64,000 bases of DNA from DASYTH01 sp036002505 (lineage in GTDB: Bacteria; Actinomycetota; Actinomycetes; Mycobacteriales; Pseudonocardiaceae), in contig NZ_DASYTH010000196.1 in the NCBI RefSeq assembly GCF_036002505.1, positions 42,183 to 106,182 of the forward strand, written 5' to 3'. The notes beneath the pieces are model-generated. The model had not been told where the DNA came from. It made no database searches and saw nothing but the letters and a program-made list of their open reading frames with translations. A program made the position numbers and the translations under genes. Shown here one piece after another: positions 1 to 8,106 of this stretch; position 1 is the stretch's first letter; every line of letters begins with the position of its first letter.

Positions 1-638
1 CGGACCTCGATCCCCAGCGCCCCCAACGTTTTCGCCAGCACCGCCCCGCCGGCCGGGTCGAGCTGGCGCTCCATCAGATGCCCCACCGGGTGCACCACGG
101 TGACCAGGCAGCCGCGGCCGGCCAGCCCGCGGGCGGCCTCCAGGCCGAGCAGCCCGCCGCCGAGCACCGCGACCGGCATCCCGGGCCGGGCCCAGGACAG
201 GATCCGCTCGCAGTCGTCCAGCGTCCGGAATGCGACCACACCCGGCGCGAGCTCCCGGTCCTCGCCGAGCAGCCCGTCGGTCGGCGGCACCCAGGACCGG
301 CTGCCGGTGGCCAGCACCAGCACGTCATAGTCCACAGTGGACCCACCGGCGCCGGTCACCCGCCGCGCCACACGGTCCACCGCCACGACCGGAACACCCA
401 GCCGGAGGTCGACGAGGTGGCGTTCGGCCCACGACTCGTCCTGCAGCTGCACGCTTTCCGGCGTCATCGAACCGCCGACGACCGCGGAGAGCAGCACCCG
501 GTTGTACGCCGGCCGCCGCTCCTCACCGAACACCGTGACGGAGACCCTGTCCCCGTGCGGATCCCGGCGCCGCAACTCCTCGGCCAGCCGCGCGCCGGCC
601 ATCCCGTACCCGGCAATGACAACCCGTCGCGTGCTCAT
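1..638 (-). CDS. FAD/NAD(P)-binding oxidoreductase, NirB-like (partial, N-terminal part)
   Basis: The gene starts at the ATG at 638 and runs off the left edge, so only about 212 residues are visible. The translation opens MSTRRVVIAGYGMAGARL, a Rossmann FAD-binding fingerprint, followed by an ATGSRSW segment and a second dinucleotide-binding motif (VLGGGLLGLEAA), the layout of the FAD domain of NAD(P)H nitrite reductases and rubredoxin-reductase-like enzymes. Its ATG overlaps the TGA of the upstream nitrate reductase gene (ATGA), so the two are probably co-translated and act in nitrate/nitrite assimilation. Whether the protein continues into sulfite-reductase-like domains (true NirB) or is a stand-alone reductase cannot be seen here. 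Confidence 0.8.
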   Translation of the reverse strand, partial: MSTRRVVIAGYGMAGARLAEELRRRDPHGDRVSVTVFGEERRPAYNRVLLSAVVGGSMTPESVQLQDESWAERHLVDLRLGVPVVAVDRVARRVTGAGGSTVDYDVLVLATGSRSWVPPTDGLLGEDRELAPGVVAFRTLDDCERILSWARPGMPVAVLGGGLLGLEAARGLAGRGCLVTVVHPVGHLMERQLDPAGGAVLAKTLGALGIEV

Positions 639-2692
639 CGCGGCACCTCCGCTTTGGCCAGTCGCACCGCGCACACCTTGAACTCCGGCATGCGGCTGGT
701 CGGGTCCAGCGCGGGGATCGTGATCAGGTTGGCGCGCTGGGCGTCCGGGAAGTGAAAGGGCAGGAACACCAGGTCCGGCCGGAGCGTGGGGACGCAGCGC
801 ACCCGGGCCCGCACCGCGCCGCGGCGGGAGGTGACGGCCGCCAGGTCGCCGTCGGTGAGCCCGGCGCGCTCCGCGGTGTCCGGGTGGACCTCCACGAACG
901 CCTCCGGCACGACCGCGGCCAGCTCCGCCACCAGCCGGGTCTGCGCACCGGACTGGTAGTGCTGGAGCACCCGGCCCGTGGTGGCCTGCAACGGAAACTC
1001 GGTGTCCGGCGGCTCGGCCGGTCCACTGTGGTCGACGGCGACGAACCGGGCCTTGCCGTCCGGATGTGCGAACCGGTCGAGGAACAACCGCGGCGTGCCC
1101 GGGTGGTCATCGCCGGGGACCGGCCAGTGCAGTGCCTCGCCGGCCCGCAGCCGCGCGTAGCTGACCCCGGAGTAGTCGGCGGGACCGCCGGCCGAGGCCC
1201 GGCGCAGCTCCTCGAAGACCGCCTCCGCCTCGGTGGGGAACCGTTCGGCGGGCTGGCCGAGCCGCACCGCCAGACCGTGCAGCACCTCGAGGTCCGTGCG
1301 CACCCCGTCCGGCGCGGGTAACGCCTTGCGCCGCAACAGGATCCGGCCCTCGAGATTGGTCATCGTGCCGTCCTCCTCGGCCCACTGGGTGACCGGCAGG
1401 ACGACGTCCGCGCGGGCCGCGGTCTCGGACAGCACCAGATCGGCGACGACCAGGAGGTCCAGAGTGGACAGCCGGTCGGCGACCCGGCCGGAGTCCGGCG
1501 CGGAGACGACCACGTTGCTGCCGAAGACAAGCAGGCCACGCGGACCGGTTTCGGTGCCCAGCGCGTCGAGCAGCTCGTAGGCCGAGCGGCCCGGTCCGGG
1601 CAGTGCGGCCGGGTCGACGCCCCACACCGCGGCGACGTGCCTGCGCGCGGCCGGGTCGTCGATCCTGCGGTACCCGGGCAGCTGGTCGGCTTTCTGCCCG
1701 TGCTCCCGGCCGCCCTGCCCGTTTCCTTGCCCGGTAATACATCCGTACCCTGAGCCGGTCCGGCCGGGCAGGCCGAGAGAAAGTGCGACGTTGATCCACG
1801 CGCCCACCGTGTCGGTGCCGCGGGCATGCTGCTCGGTGCCGCGCGCGGTCAGCACGTAGGCGCGCTCGGCGTTGGCCAGCCGCTCGGCCACCAGGCGCTG
1901 GTCGGCCGCAGCGACGCCGGTGACCCGCTCGACGCGCTCCGGCCACCACGCAGCGGCGATCCGCCAGGCCTCGTCGAACCCGGTGGTGCGCTCGGCGAGG
2001 TAGTCCTTGCGCAGGTGCCCCTCGGCCACCACCGCGTGCAGGATTCCCAGCGCCAGAGCCAGATCCGTGCCCGGCGCGGGCTGCAGATGGAGAGCGGCCT
2101 GCTCGGCGGTCGGGGTGCGGCGCGGGTCGACCACGATCAGCCCGCCGGCCGCCCGGGCCGCCGCCAGGTGCTGCATGAACGGCGGCATGGTCTCCGCCGG
2201 GTTCGCCCCCACCAGCAGCACCGCGTCCGCGTCGGCCAGATCCGTTACCGGGAACGGCATTCCGCGGTCGACGCCGAACGCCCGCAGTCCCGCGGCGGCG
2301 GCCGAGGACATGCAGAACCGGCCGTTGTAGTCGATCTGCGCGGTGCCGATGGCGACCCGGGCGAACTTGCCGAGCAGGTAGGCCTTCTCGTTGGTGAGCC
2401 CGCCACCGCCGAAGACCGCGACGGCATCGGGGCCATGCTCGGCGGTCAGGCCGGCGATCCGGGACGCGACCAGGTCAAGTGCCGCGTCCCAGCTCGCCGG
2501 CCGCAGCTCGCCACCGGTGCGGACCAGCGGGGTGGTGAGCCGGCCGGGCGAGGTCAGCAGCGCGCCCGCGGTCCACCCCTTCTGGCACAGCCCCCCGCCG
2601 TTGGTGGGGAACTGCCGCGGCGTGACCGCGGCCCCGTCCAGACGCATTCCGCACTGCAGCGCGCAGTACGGGCAATGCGTCTCGGTCGTCAC
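635..2692 (-). CDS. nasA: Molybdopterin oxidoreductase, assimilatory nitrate reductase catalytic subunit
   Basis: This 685-residue protein begins at a GTG with a Fe4S4 cluster motif (CPYCALQCG; Cys7, Cys10, Cys14, then Cys36) typical of bacterial assimilatory nitrate reductases, which reduce nitrate to nitrite in the cytoplasm using a bis-MGD molybdenum cofactor. The segment NGRFCMSSAAAAG and the C-terminal molydopterin-dinucleotide-binding domain (around residues 570-680, with TTGRVLQHYQSG) fit the Nas/NarB branch. No signal peptide is present, which argues against a periplasmic Nap or formate dehydrogenase role. The stop overlaps the start of the downstream FAD oxidoreductase. The symbol is used by analogy; nasC or narB are alternative names. 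Confidence 0.85.
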   Translation of the reverse strand: MTTETHCPYCALQCGMRLDGAAVTPRQFPTNGGGLCQKGWTAGALLTSPGRLTTPLVRTGGELRPASWDAALDLVASRIAGLTAEHGPDAVAVFGGGGLTNEKAYLLGKFARVAIGTAQIDYNGRFCMSSAAAAGLRAFGVDRGMPFPVTDLADADAVLLVGANPAETMPPFMQHLAAARAAGGLIVVDPRRTPTAEQAALHLQPAPGTDLALALGILHAVVAEGHLRKDYLAERTTGFDEAWRIAAAWWPERVERVTGVAAADQRLVAERLANAERAYVLTARGTEQHARGTDTVGAWINVALSLGLPGRTGSGYGCITGQGNGQGGREHGQKADQLPGYRRIDDPAARRHVAAVWGVDPAALPGPGRSAYELLDALGTETGPRGLLVFGSNVVVSAPDSGRVADRLSTLDLLVVADLVLSETAARADVVLPVTQWAEEDGTMTNLEGRILLRRKALPAPDGVRTDLEVLHGLAVRLGQPAERFPTEAEAVFEELRRASAGGPADYSGVSYARLRAGEALHWPVPGDDHPGTPRLFLDRFAHPDGKARFVAVDHSGPAEPPDTEFPLQATTGRVLQHYQSGAQTRLVAELAAVVPEAFVEVHPDTAERAGLTDGDLAAVTSRRGAVRARVRCVPTLRPDLVFLPFHFPDAQRANLITIPALDPTSRMPEFKVCAVRLAKAEVPR

Positions 2693-2796
2693 GAGGCCGA
2701 ACCGTAGAAAGGGCTTGTTACCCGGGTGTGCCCATGTGTTTCAGGCAGGCGAACTTGGCTGCGCACGGCGGGCGGCCCGGCGGTGAGAACACCGTC

Positions 2797-2813
2797 GTTT
2801 CTCCCGTTGTTAC
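2797..2813 (-). promoter_or_regulatory. Possible GlnR-type site upstream of the nitrate reductase gene
   Basis: Read on the minus strand this is GTAAC, seven bases, then GAAAC, close to the actinobacterial GlnR half-site pair gTnAC-n6-GaAAC but with a spacer one base too long. A second GTAAC lies at 2717-2721, nearer the start codon. The position upstream of a nitrate assimilation operon makes nitrogen control plausible. This is a weak match seen by eye. Confidence 0.25.
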
Positions 2814-2827
2814 TATTGAGTAGTTAT

Positions 2828-2841
2828 TTACCGGCCAGTAA
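2828..2841. promoter_or_regulatory. Palindromic operator-like site in the lipase promoter region
   Basis: TTACCGGCCAGTAA forms a 14-bp palindrome about 50 bp before the lipase start codon. It matches at 12 of 14 positions the site TTACCGACGAGTAA in the alpha/beta-hydrolase/TetR intergenic region (8018-8031), which suggests that one TetR-family repressor may control both promoters. An additional TTACT-GAGTAG stretch lies just upstream. Confidence 0.45.
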
Positions 2842-2891
2842 CATGAGCTGGGTCACAGGCCGTCGAACCCTGCACCCCGGAGGCCGGACCC

Positions 2892-3632
2892 ATGCAACGA
2901 CGCATCGCACTACTACTCTCCGCGCTCATCTGCACACTCTTCGCGGCTCCCGCCCTTCCGGCTGCCGCGGCCGCACCCAATCCGGTGATCATCGTCAACG
3001 GCACGTTCGGCCCCGCGTTCTTCTACGAGCCCTTGGCCGCGCGCCTGCGCCACGACGGCTACCAGGTGTCCATCTTCGAGCTCACCAACCTCGGCACCGG
3101 CGACATCGCGGGCACCGCCCGCGACTTCGCCGCGTTCGTCGACGGCGTCCGCGCCCGGACCGGCGCCGCCCGCGTCGACCTCGTCGCCCACTCCCAGGGC
3201 GGCCTCGTCGCCCGCCAGTACATCCGCTTCAACGGTGGATCGTCCACGGTGGACAAGCTGGTCAATCTCGCCGCCCCGAACCAGGGCACCGCCATCGCCA
3301 ACATCGCCGCCTTCTTCGGCCTCGGCAACTGCCTGGGCATCGTGGCCTGCCAGCAGATGGCCGTCGGATCCCCGTTCCTGGCCACCCTCAACGCCGGCGA
3401 CGACACCCCCGGCGCCGTCCGCTACACCAACCTCTACACCCTCGAAGACGAGCTGGTCCGCCCGGTCGCCAACGCCGCACTCCACGACGGTGCGGTCAAC
3501 GTCCTCATCCAGTCGCAGTGCCCGCTCCGCATCGTCGACCACATCGGCCTCGCCCTCGACGGCACCACCTACGACGGCGTCCACGACGCCCTGCGCGGCG
3601 CCCCGATCAGCCTGAACTGCTTCGCTATCTAG
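2892..3632 (+). CDS. Secreted triacylglycerol lipase, alpha/beta hydrolase (lipase class 2-like)
   Basis: The 246-residue product has a clear Sec signal peptide (MQRR, then a hydrophobic run, cleavage probably after an AAAA-rich stretch near residue 27). The mature part opens NPVIIVNGTFGPAFF, the oxyanion strand of bacterial lipase 2 family enzymes, and carries the nucleophile elbow AHSQGG around residue 103 and a late DHIGLALDG segment holding the likely catalytic His. It should hydrolyse lipid esters outside the cell. The ATG is preceded by CCCGGAGG. The stop codon shares a CTAG with the convergent downstream gene. Cys pairs in the C-terminal half suggest disulfides. Confidence 0.88.
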   Translation: MQRRIALLLSALICTLFAAPALPAAAAAPNPVIIVNGTFGPAFFYEPLAARLRHDGYQVSIFELTNLGTGDIAGTARDFAAFVDGVRARTGAARVDLVAHSQGGLVARQYIRFNGGSSTVDKLVNLAAPNQGTAIANIAAFFGLGNCLGIVACQQMAVGSPFLATLNAGDDTPGAVRYTNLYTLEDELVRPVANAALHDGAVNVLIQSQCPLRIVDHIGLALDGTTYDGVHDALRGAPISLNCFAI

Positions 3633-4426
3633 ATCACGGCGGTGATCTGGTGCGCGGCGCGTTCCAGGCCGCGCAGGGAGTCCTGCGTCGAGTGCGGGTG
3701 CAGGGCGTGCACGGCGAGGCGGAACAGCAGGGCGTGCAGCAGGGCCTGGGACCACTCGGCGAGATGGGACCAGCGGCGCAGCAGCCCTTCGTCGGCGCCA
3801 CCCCAGGCCAGGGCGTCGACGGCGACGACGGCGGCGGCCCATTCGGGTGGTCGGTGGTAGGCGGTGAGGCCGACGATGCCCGGGGCGGCGTCGCCGGCGA
3901 ACAGCACGTTGCCGAACAGGTCGCCGTGCACCACCTGCGGGACCAGGCGGGTCGGGCGGCGGGAGCCGGCGAGCACGTCGAACAGCCGGCCGCCCAGCGT
4001 CAGGTCCAGCGGGGCCTTCTCCTCGTCCCAGGCGGCCCGGTCGGCCAGCGCGAACACGTCGGCCCGGGCGGTGAGGAAGCGCGGGCGGCCGAGGTCGGCG
4101 GTCGCCTTGTGCAGCCGCAGGGACGCCGCGATGATCTCGTCGTAGCGCGGCTCGGGCTGCCCCTCGACGAACCGCACCGCGACCCAGCCGCCGACCACCC
4201 ACCGTCCGTCGCTGGACCGGACCGGGCGGCCGATCCGCATGTCGGCCACGTTCAGCTCGCCCAGGGTCTGCGCGACCCAGGCCGCCTCGGCGGGATTGCC
4301 GGCCGGACGCAGCACAACGTCGTCGCAGCGCCACATCGGCCCGCGGTCAACAGGTTCCGGTATCGAATCCTTCACCCCGAACGCGGCGCGGACGTGCTCG
4401 GGCGGAGACGGTGGGGACGTACTCAC
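3629..4426 (-). CDS. TIGR02569 family protein (actinobacterial, kinase-like fold)
   Basis: This 265-residue protein matches the actinobacteria-only TIGR02569 family (M. tuberculosis Rv3205c type). VVHGDLFGNVLF around residue 164 resembles the HGDxxxxN catalytic loop of aminoglycoside phosphotransferase-like kinases, so an ATP-dependent small-molecule phosphotransferase is possible, but the substrate is unknown. The start is a GTG at 4426. The gene lies upstream of and parallel to no close partner but keeps its usual neighbour moeZ. Its stop codon overlaps that of the convergent lipase gene. Confidence 0.85.
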   Translation of the reverse strand: MSTSPPSPPEHVRAAFGVKDSIPEPVDRGPMWRCDDVVLRPAGNPAEAAWVAQTLGELNVADMRIGRPVRSSDGRWVVGGWVAVRFVEGQPEPRYDEIIAASLRLHKATADLGRPRFLTARADVFALADRAAWDEEKAPLDLTLGGRLFDVLAGSRRPTRLVPQVVHGDLFGNVLFAGDAAPGIVGLTAYHRPPEWAAAVVAVDALAWGGADEGLLRRWSHLAEWSQALLHALLFRLAVHALHPHSTQDSLRGLERAAHQITAVI

Positions 4427-4487
4427 GATCCGGCACGCTACCGCCCGTGACCATGATCACCAGGGACCGCCACGGTGCGTCGTGGAA

Positions 4488-5666
4488 TTAGTACGTAGGC
4501 AGGCTCGGGTCGACGTCCCTGGCCCAGCCGAGGACTCCGCCACCCACGTGCACCGCGTCGGCGAAACCGGCCTTGTGAAGGGCGGCCAGCGCCTCCGCCG
4601 AGCGGGCGCCGGACTTGCAGTGCAGCACGATCTGCTTGTCCTGCGGCAATTCCGCGAGGGCTTCGCCGGAGAGGATGCGGTCCTTGGGGATCAGCACCGA
4701 GCCGGGGATGCGCACGATCTCGAACTCGTGCGGCTCGCGCACATCGACCAGCGTGAACCGGTCGCCACGATTGAACTTCTCCTTCAGCTCCAGCGCGGTG
4801 ATCGTGTGCCCCGCTGCGGCCGCCGACGCGTCCTCGGACACCACACCGCAGAACGCCTCGTAGTCGATCAGGCCCTCGATCGGCTTGGTCTCCGGGTCCT
4901 TGCGGATGCGGATGGTGCGGTACGACATCTCCAGGGCGTCGTACACCATCAACCGGCCCAGCAGCGGCTGTCCGATGCCGGTGATCAGCTTGATCGCCTC
5001 GGTCACCATGATCGACCCGATGGACGCGCACAGCACGCCCAGCACGCCGCCCTCGGCACACGACGGCACCATCCCGGGCGGTGGCGGCTCCGGATACAGG
5101 TCGCGGTAGTTCAGCCCCTGCCCGTTCGGCGCGTCCTCCCAGAACACGCTGACCTGGCCCTCGAACCGGAAGATCGACCCCCACACGTACGGCTTGCCCA
5201 GCAGCACCGCCGCGTCGTTCACCAGGTACCGGGTGGCGAAGTTGTCCGTCCCGTCCACGATCAGGTCATACCCGGCGAAGATCTCCAACGCGTTCTCGGT
5301 CGACAGGTGCGTCTGATGCACGTTCACCGTGACGAACGGGTTGATCTCCGCGATCGAGTCCCGCGCCGACTCCGCCTTCGGCCGCCCGATGTCCGACTGC
5401 CCATGGATGATCTGCCGCTGCAGGTTCGACTCGTCCACGACATCGAACTCGACGATGCCGAGCGTCCCGACCCCCGCCGCAGCCAGGTACAGCAGCGCCG
5501 GGCTCCCCAACCCACCCGCGCCGACCACCAGCACCTTCGCGTTCTTCAGCCGCTTCTGCCCGTCCACCCCGACATCCGGGATGATCAAATGACGGCTGTA
5601 CCGCGCCACCTCCTCCCGGCTCAACTCCGCAGCCGGCTCAACAAGCGGCGGCAAACTGCCAGCCAT
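4488..5666 (-). CDS. moeZ: Adenylyltransferase/sulfurtransferase MoeZ
   Basis: The 392-residue protein has an N-terminal ThiF/MoeB adenylyltransferase domain (GAGGLGSPALLYLAAAGVG near residue 50, then DESNLQRQ) and a C-terminal rhodanese domain with active-site loop HCKSGARS (Cys350). In actinobacteria MoeZ adenylates the C-terminal Gly-Gly of sulfur carrier proteins (MoaD, ThiS, CysO and others) and then loads sulfur on them, serving molybdopterin and cysteine pathways. A strong AGGAGGAG ribosome-binding site precedes the ATG at 5666. Supply of molybdopterin links it functionally to the nearby nitrate reductase. Confidence 0.95.
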   Translation of the reverse strand: MAGSLPPLVEPAAELSREEVARYSRHLIIPDVGVDGQKRLKNAKVLVVGAGGLGSPALLYLAAAGVGTLGIVEFDVVDESNLQRQIIHGQSDIGRPKAESARDSIAEINPFVTVNVHQTHLSTENALEIFAGYDLIVDGTDNFATRYLVNDAAVLLGKPYVWGSIFRFEGQVSVFWEDAPNGQGLNYRDLYPEPPPPGMVPSCAEGGVLGVLCASIGSIMVTEAIKLITGIGQPLLGRLMVYDALEMSYRTIRIRKDPETKPIEGLIDYEAFCGVVSEDASAAAAGHTITALELKEKFNRGDRFTLVDVREPHEFEIVRIPGSVLIPKDRILSGEALAELPQDKQIVLHCKSGARSAEALAALHKAGFADAVHVGGGVLGWARDVDPSLPTY

Positions 5667-5769
5667 CGACTCCTCCTAGACAGGCGCTCCGGACACCCCC
5701 CAGTCTCCTCGCCTCAACGCCCCAACCCCCGCCACCCTTCCCCTACTCCCACATCCCGAGACGACCCGC

Positions 5770-5874
5770 GAGTTCCACGTTCACGACCGCGAGTCGTACG
5801 CTCCAGCAACTGAGTTCGACGCTCCAGCAAGCGAGTTGTACGTTCGGGCAACCGAGTTCGACGCTGGGGACCGC
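5770..5874. repeat. Five tandem degenerate 21-bp units between moeZ and the DUF3152 gene
   Basis: Units start at 5770, 5791, 5812, 5833 and 5854, each beginning GAGTT or GAGTC followed by a G/C-Y-ACG step and a CCAGCAA-like end; the period is exactly 21 bp. The array ends just before the 3' end of the DUF3152 gene (stop at 5879), so it sits in that gene's 3' flank. Read through, the 21-bp period would give 7-residue peptide repeats, but no gene with a start is apparent. Confidence 0.8.
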
Positions 5875-5878
5875 TCCG

Positions 5879-6907
5879 CTACCCGGCGGGTTTGGCTTGG
5901 GGGTTGGGCCAGGCGTTGGGTTTGCAGGTTTTGCCATCGGCGACGACCGGGTCCTTGTTGGCGACGGCCTTGTTGAGCTCGGCGACGAAGTTGTTGGAGA
6001 CACCGAAAGTCTGCTGCATCATGACCGGCGCCAGGGCGCCTTCGGTGGCGCAGCCGACGTGGGTGTTGTTGAAGGCGTGGCCGACCTCGTGGTTGATGGC
6101 GTACTGACGGTAGGTGATCATGTCGCCGTTGAACGCGATGGCGCCGCGCACCCAGCGGGCGACGTTGATCAATACGCGCTGCTCGGCCCGGCGGTAGCAC
6201 GACGTCTCATAGCGGATGGCGTAGCCGCACTTGTCCGGCCGGTGCACGGTGTCCGGCGCGGCGAGGCTGACCCGCATGCTGGGCGTGCCGGAGTCGACGC
6301 GCTGCACGGACACCTTCCCGTCGCCGGCCCAGCCGCGCGGGTCGGCCAGGGTCTGGTCGACCAGCTTGGCGAACGCCTCGTCGCCGCCGTAGGTCGCCGG
6401 GTCGAGGCCGTTCTCCACCTCGATGGTGTAGGTGAACAGCTTCCCGCCGTTGCCGACCCGAGGCCCGGTGCCCGGCACGACGTGCCAGGTGCCGGCCGCG
6501 GTCTGGGTGAACGGCCCGCCGTTGGGCAGCTCCGCGGTGGGGATGCGCACGTCGACCGGCGTCACCGGCTGCTCGGTGGCCTCCGGCGGACCGGCCGGGG
6601 CACTGGACCCGCCGGGCGCCAGCACACCGTCCGGCTCCCCCGAACCGGCCGCCCGCGCCGGGCCGTCCTTGCCGACCGTGTCGAACAGCACCAGCGCGGT
6701 CAGCACCAGCAGCACCGGCAACGCGTAGATCCGCCAGCCGTAGGTCCGGAGCACCCGCCGGAGTCCCCGGCGCCGCGCCCGCCGGCCGGTCCGGGGCTGC
6801 CAGGACGCCTGCAACGGCTGACCGGGCCGCTCGGGGCCCTGCCTGGTGACCCGTTGCGTCGATGCGGAGCGGGTCTGCCTGGGGAGCGGCCGCTCGCCCT
6901 GCGTCAT
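5879..6907 (-). CDS. DUF3152 domain protein, membrane-anchored zinc-metalloprotease-like
   Basis: The 342-residue protein starts at the ATG at 6907 (MTQGERPL); a longer frame up to 7000 exists but is a low-complexity extension through a hairpin repeat. A basic N-terminus is followed by one membrane helix (YALPVLLVLTALVLF, about residues 58-72), a Pro/Gly linker, then the DUF3152 domain, which contains HEVGH with a further NNTHVGC, an HExxH zinc-protease signature. It is probably an extracytoplasmic membrane-tethered protein. The substrate is unknown. Its place between moeZ and TetR matches the neighbourhood of M. tuberculosis Rv3207c. Confidence 0.88.
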   Translation of the reverse strand: MTQGERPLPRQTRSASTQRVTRQGPERPGQPLQASWQPRTGRRARRRGLRRVLRTYGWRIYALPVLLVLTALVLFDTVGKDGPARAAGSGEPDGVLAPGGSSAPAGPPEATEQPVTPVDVRIPTAELPNGGPFTQTAAGTWHVVPGTGPRVGNGGKLFTYTIEVENGLDPATYGGDEAFAKLVDQTLADPRGWAGDGKVSVQRVDSGTPSMRVSLAAPDTVHRPDKCGYAIRYETSCYRRAEQRVLINVARWVRGAIAFNGDMITYRQYAINHEVGHAFNNTHVGCATEGALAPVMMQQTFGVSNNFVAELNKAVANKDPVVADGKTCKPNAWPNPQAKPAG

Positions 6908-6931
6908 CCTGCCCACGCACCCCAGGGTCTC

Positions 6932-6994
6932 ACACCCCCAAAAGGGGGGTGCGGGGGCTGAGCCCCCTCGGGGGTCTGGGGGCTGGCCCCCAGA
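6932..6994. repeat. GGGGGC multi-hairpin element, likely terminator of the upstream hydrolase gene
   Basis: Three consecutive G/C hairpins occur here, the last a perfect palindrome (TCTGGGGGCTGGCCCCCAGA at 6975-6994). The element lies just 3' of the minus-strand hydrolase (stop at 7025), so it can end transcription. A related element is at 36202-36260. Confidence 0.65.
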
Positions 6995-7024
6995 AGGCAC
7001 AGCGGAATGTGAGCTACCCGCGAG

Positions 7025-7996
7025 TCACCACGTGTCACCGGCTTCCCACATGCCGAGGACGGCCCGGGCGACGGTCACCGGGCGCTCCATCTGCGCGACG
7101 TGCCCGGTGCGCGGCAGCACCAGCAGCCGGGCATGCGGCAGCAACGAGGCCAGCCGTGGCGCCTTACGCACGGTGACCAGCTTGTCCTCGGTCCCCCAGA
7201 CGACCAGCGTGGGCATGGTCAACTTGGGCGCGACCGCCCACATCGACTTGGTCTTCGGCACCAGCCAGGCCCGGAACAGCCCCACCGCGCTCAGGCTCAG
7301 CGCCGTCGCCGCCCACCGCATCGCCGCCCGCTCGGCCGCCTCCGACTCCGCCTCGGCCAGCCGCGCATCGGGAATCCTTGACGGGTCGGCAAAGCACAGC
7401 CGGACGAGCTGCATCGCCCGCTCCCGCGGCGGCATCGCGGCCAGCGCCCGGCGCACCCGCGGCCCCAGCACCGGCAGCATCAGCAGCGGCAGCCGCGGGT
7501 CGGACAGCCGGTTGAGCCGCGGCCGCAGGTCCGGCACCGCCGGCGAGATCAACGTCAGCGTGCGCACCCGCTCCGGATACCGGGCCGCGTACAGCATCGA
7601 GATCGCGCCGCCCATGGAGTTGCCGAACAGATGCACCGGCCCCAGGTCCAGCCCGCGCAGGAACCGCTCGAGCACGTCGAGCTGTGCCTCCAGCGAGTAG
7701 GTGAACCCGGCGATCGGCTCGGACCGGCCGAACCCGGGCAGGTCCACGGCGATCCCGCCGGCATGCCCGGACAGCTGCCCGGCCAGGTCCGTCCAGTTCG
7801 TGGCCGACCCGCCCAGCCCGTGCACGTACACCGCGGTCGGAGACGGACCGGGCGTGCGCCGCACGTGCAGCGTCACCCCACCGGCCGTGACCTGCTCACC
7901 CGGCCACGCCGGCGCCACCGGATCCAGCTCGGGCAACGCGGCATCGGACAGCGGAACCCGGGTCAGAGACGACAAACCCACACCGGTACTCACCAT
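7025..7996 (-). CDS. Alpha/beta hydrolase
   Basis: The 323-residue product has the alpha/beta-hydrolase core: VYVHGLGGSATNW oxyanion segment (about residue 58), VDLPGFGRSEP, the nucleophile elbow GNSMGG near residue 125, a late acid (WGTEDKLV) and RTGHVAQMERP with the catalytic His. The ATG at 7996 is chosen because GGAGG lies five bases upstream; a GTG at 8008 overlaps that site. The gene is divergent from the TetR gene at 8107, with a palindromic operator between them, so it is probably the regulator's target. Esterase or lipase-type activity is likely, with substrate unknown. Confidence 0.88.
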   Translation of the reverse strand: MVSTGVGLSSLTRVPLSDAALPELDPVAPAWPGEQVTAGGVTLHVRRTPGPSPTAVYVHGLGGSATNWTDLAGQLSGHAGGIAVDLPGFGRSEPIAGFTYSLEAQLDVLERFLRGLDLGPVHLFGNSMGGAISMLYAARYPERVRTLTLISPAVPDLRPRLNRLSDPRLPLLMLPVLGPRVRRALAAMPPRERAMQLVRLCFADPSRIPDARLAEAESEAAERAAMRWAATALSLSAVGLFRAWLVPKTKSMWAVAPKLTMPTLVVWGTEDKLVTVRKAPRLASLLPHARLLVLPRTGHVAQMERPVTVARAVLGMWEAGDTW

Positions 7997-8011
7997 TCCA
8001 GCCTCCACCGA

Positions 8012-8031
8012 TTACTGTTACCGACGAGTAA
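8012..8031. promoter_or_regulatory. TetR-type operator between divergent hydrolase and TetR genes
   Basis: TTACTGTTACCGACGAGTAA contains the 14-bp near-palindrome TTACCGACGAGTAA (8018-8031) and an overlapping TTACT/AGTAA pair. It is 16 bp upstream of the hydrolase ATG and about 75 bp upstream of the TetR ATG, a common autoregulation layout. The same motif recurs at 2828-2841. Confidence 0.55.
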
Positions 8032-8106
8032 AGCATCGGCACAATCACCCGTCCGGGTTGGTGATCCCGGTCCGGCGGTCGCTCGAACTGGGCGGAGGGG
8101 CCTTCA

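Noticed and set aside
6908..7000. Longer start of the DUF3152 gene at 7000
   Set aside because: The extra 31 residues are encoded by the GC-hairpin repeat and precede a normal cytoplasmic N-terminus.
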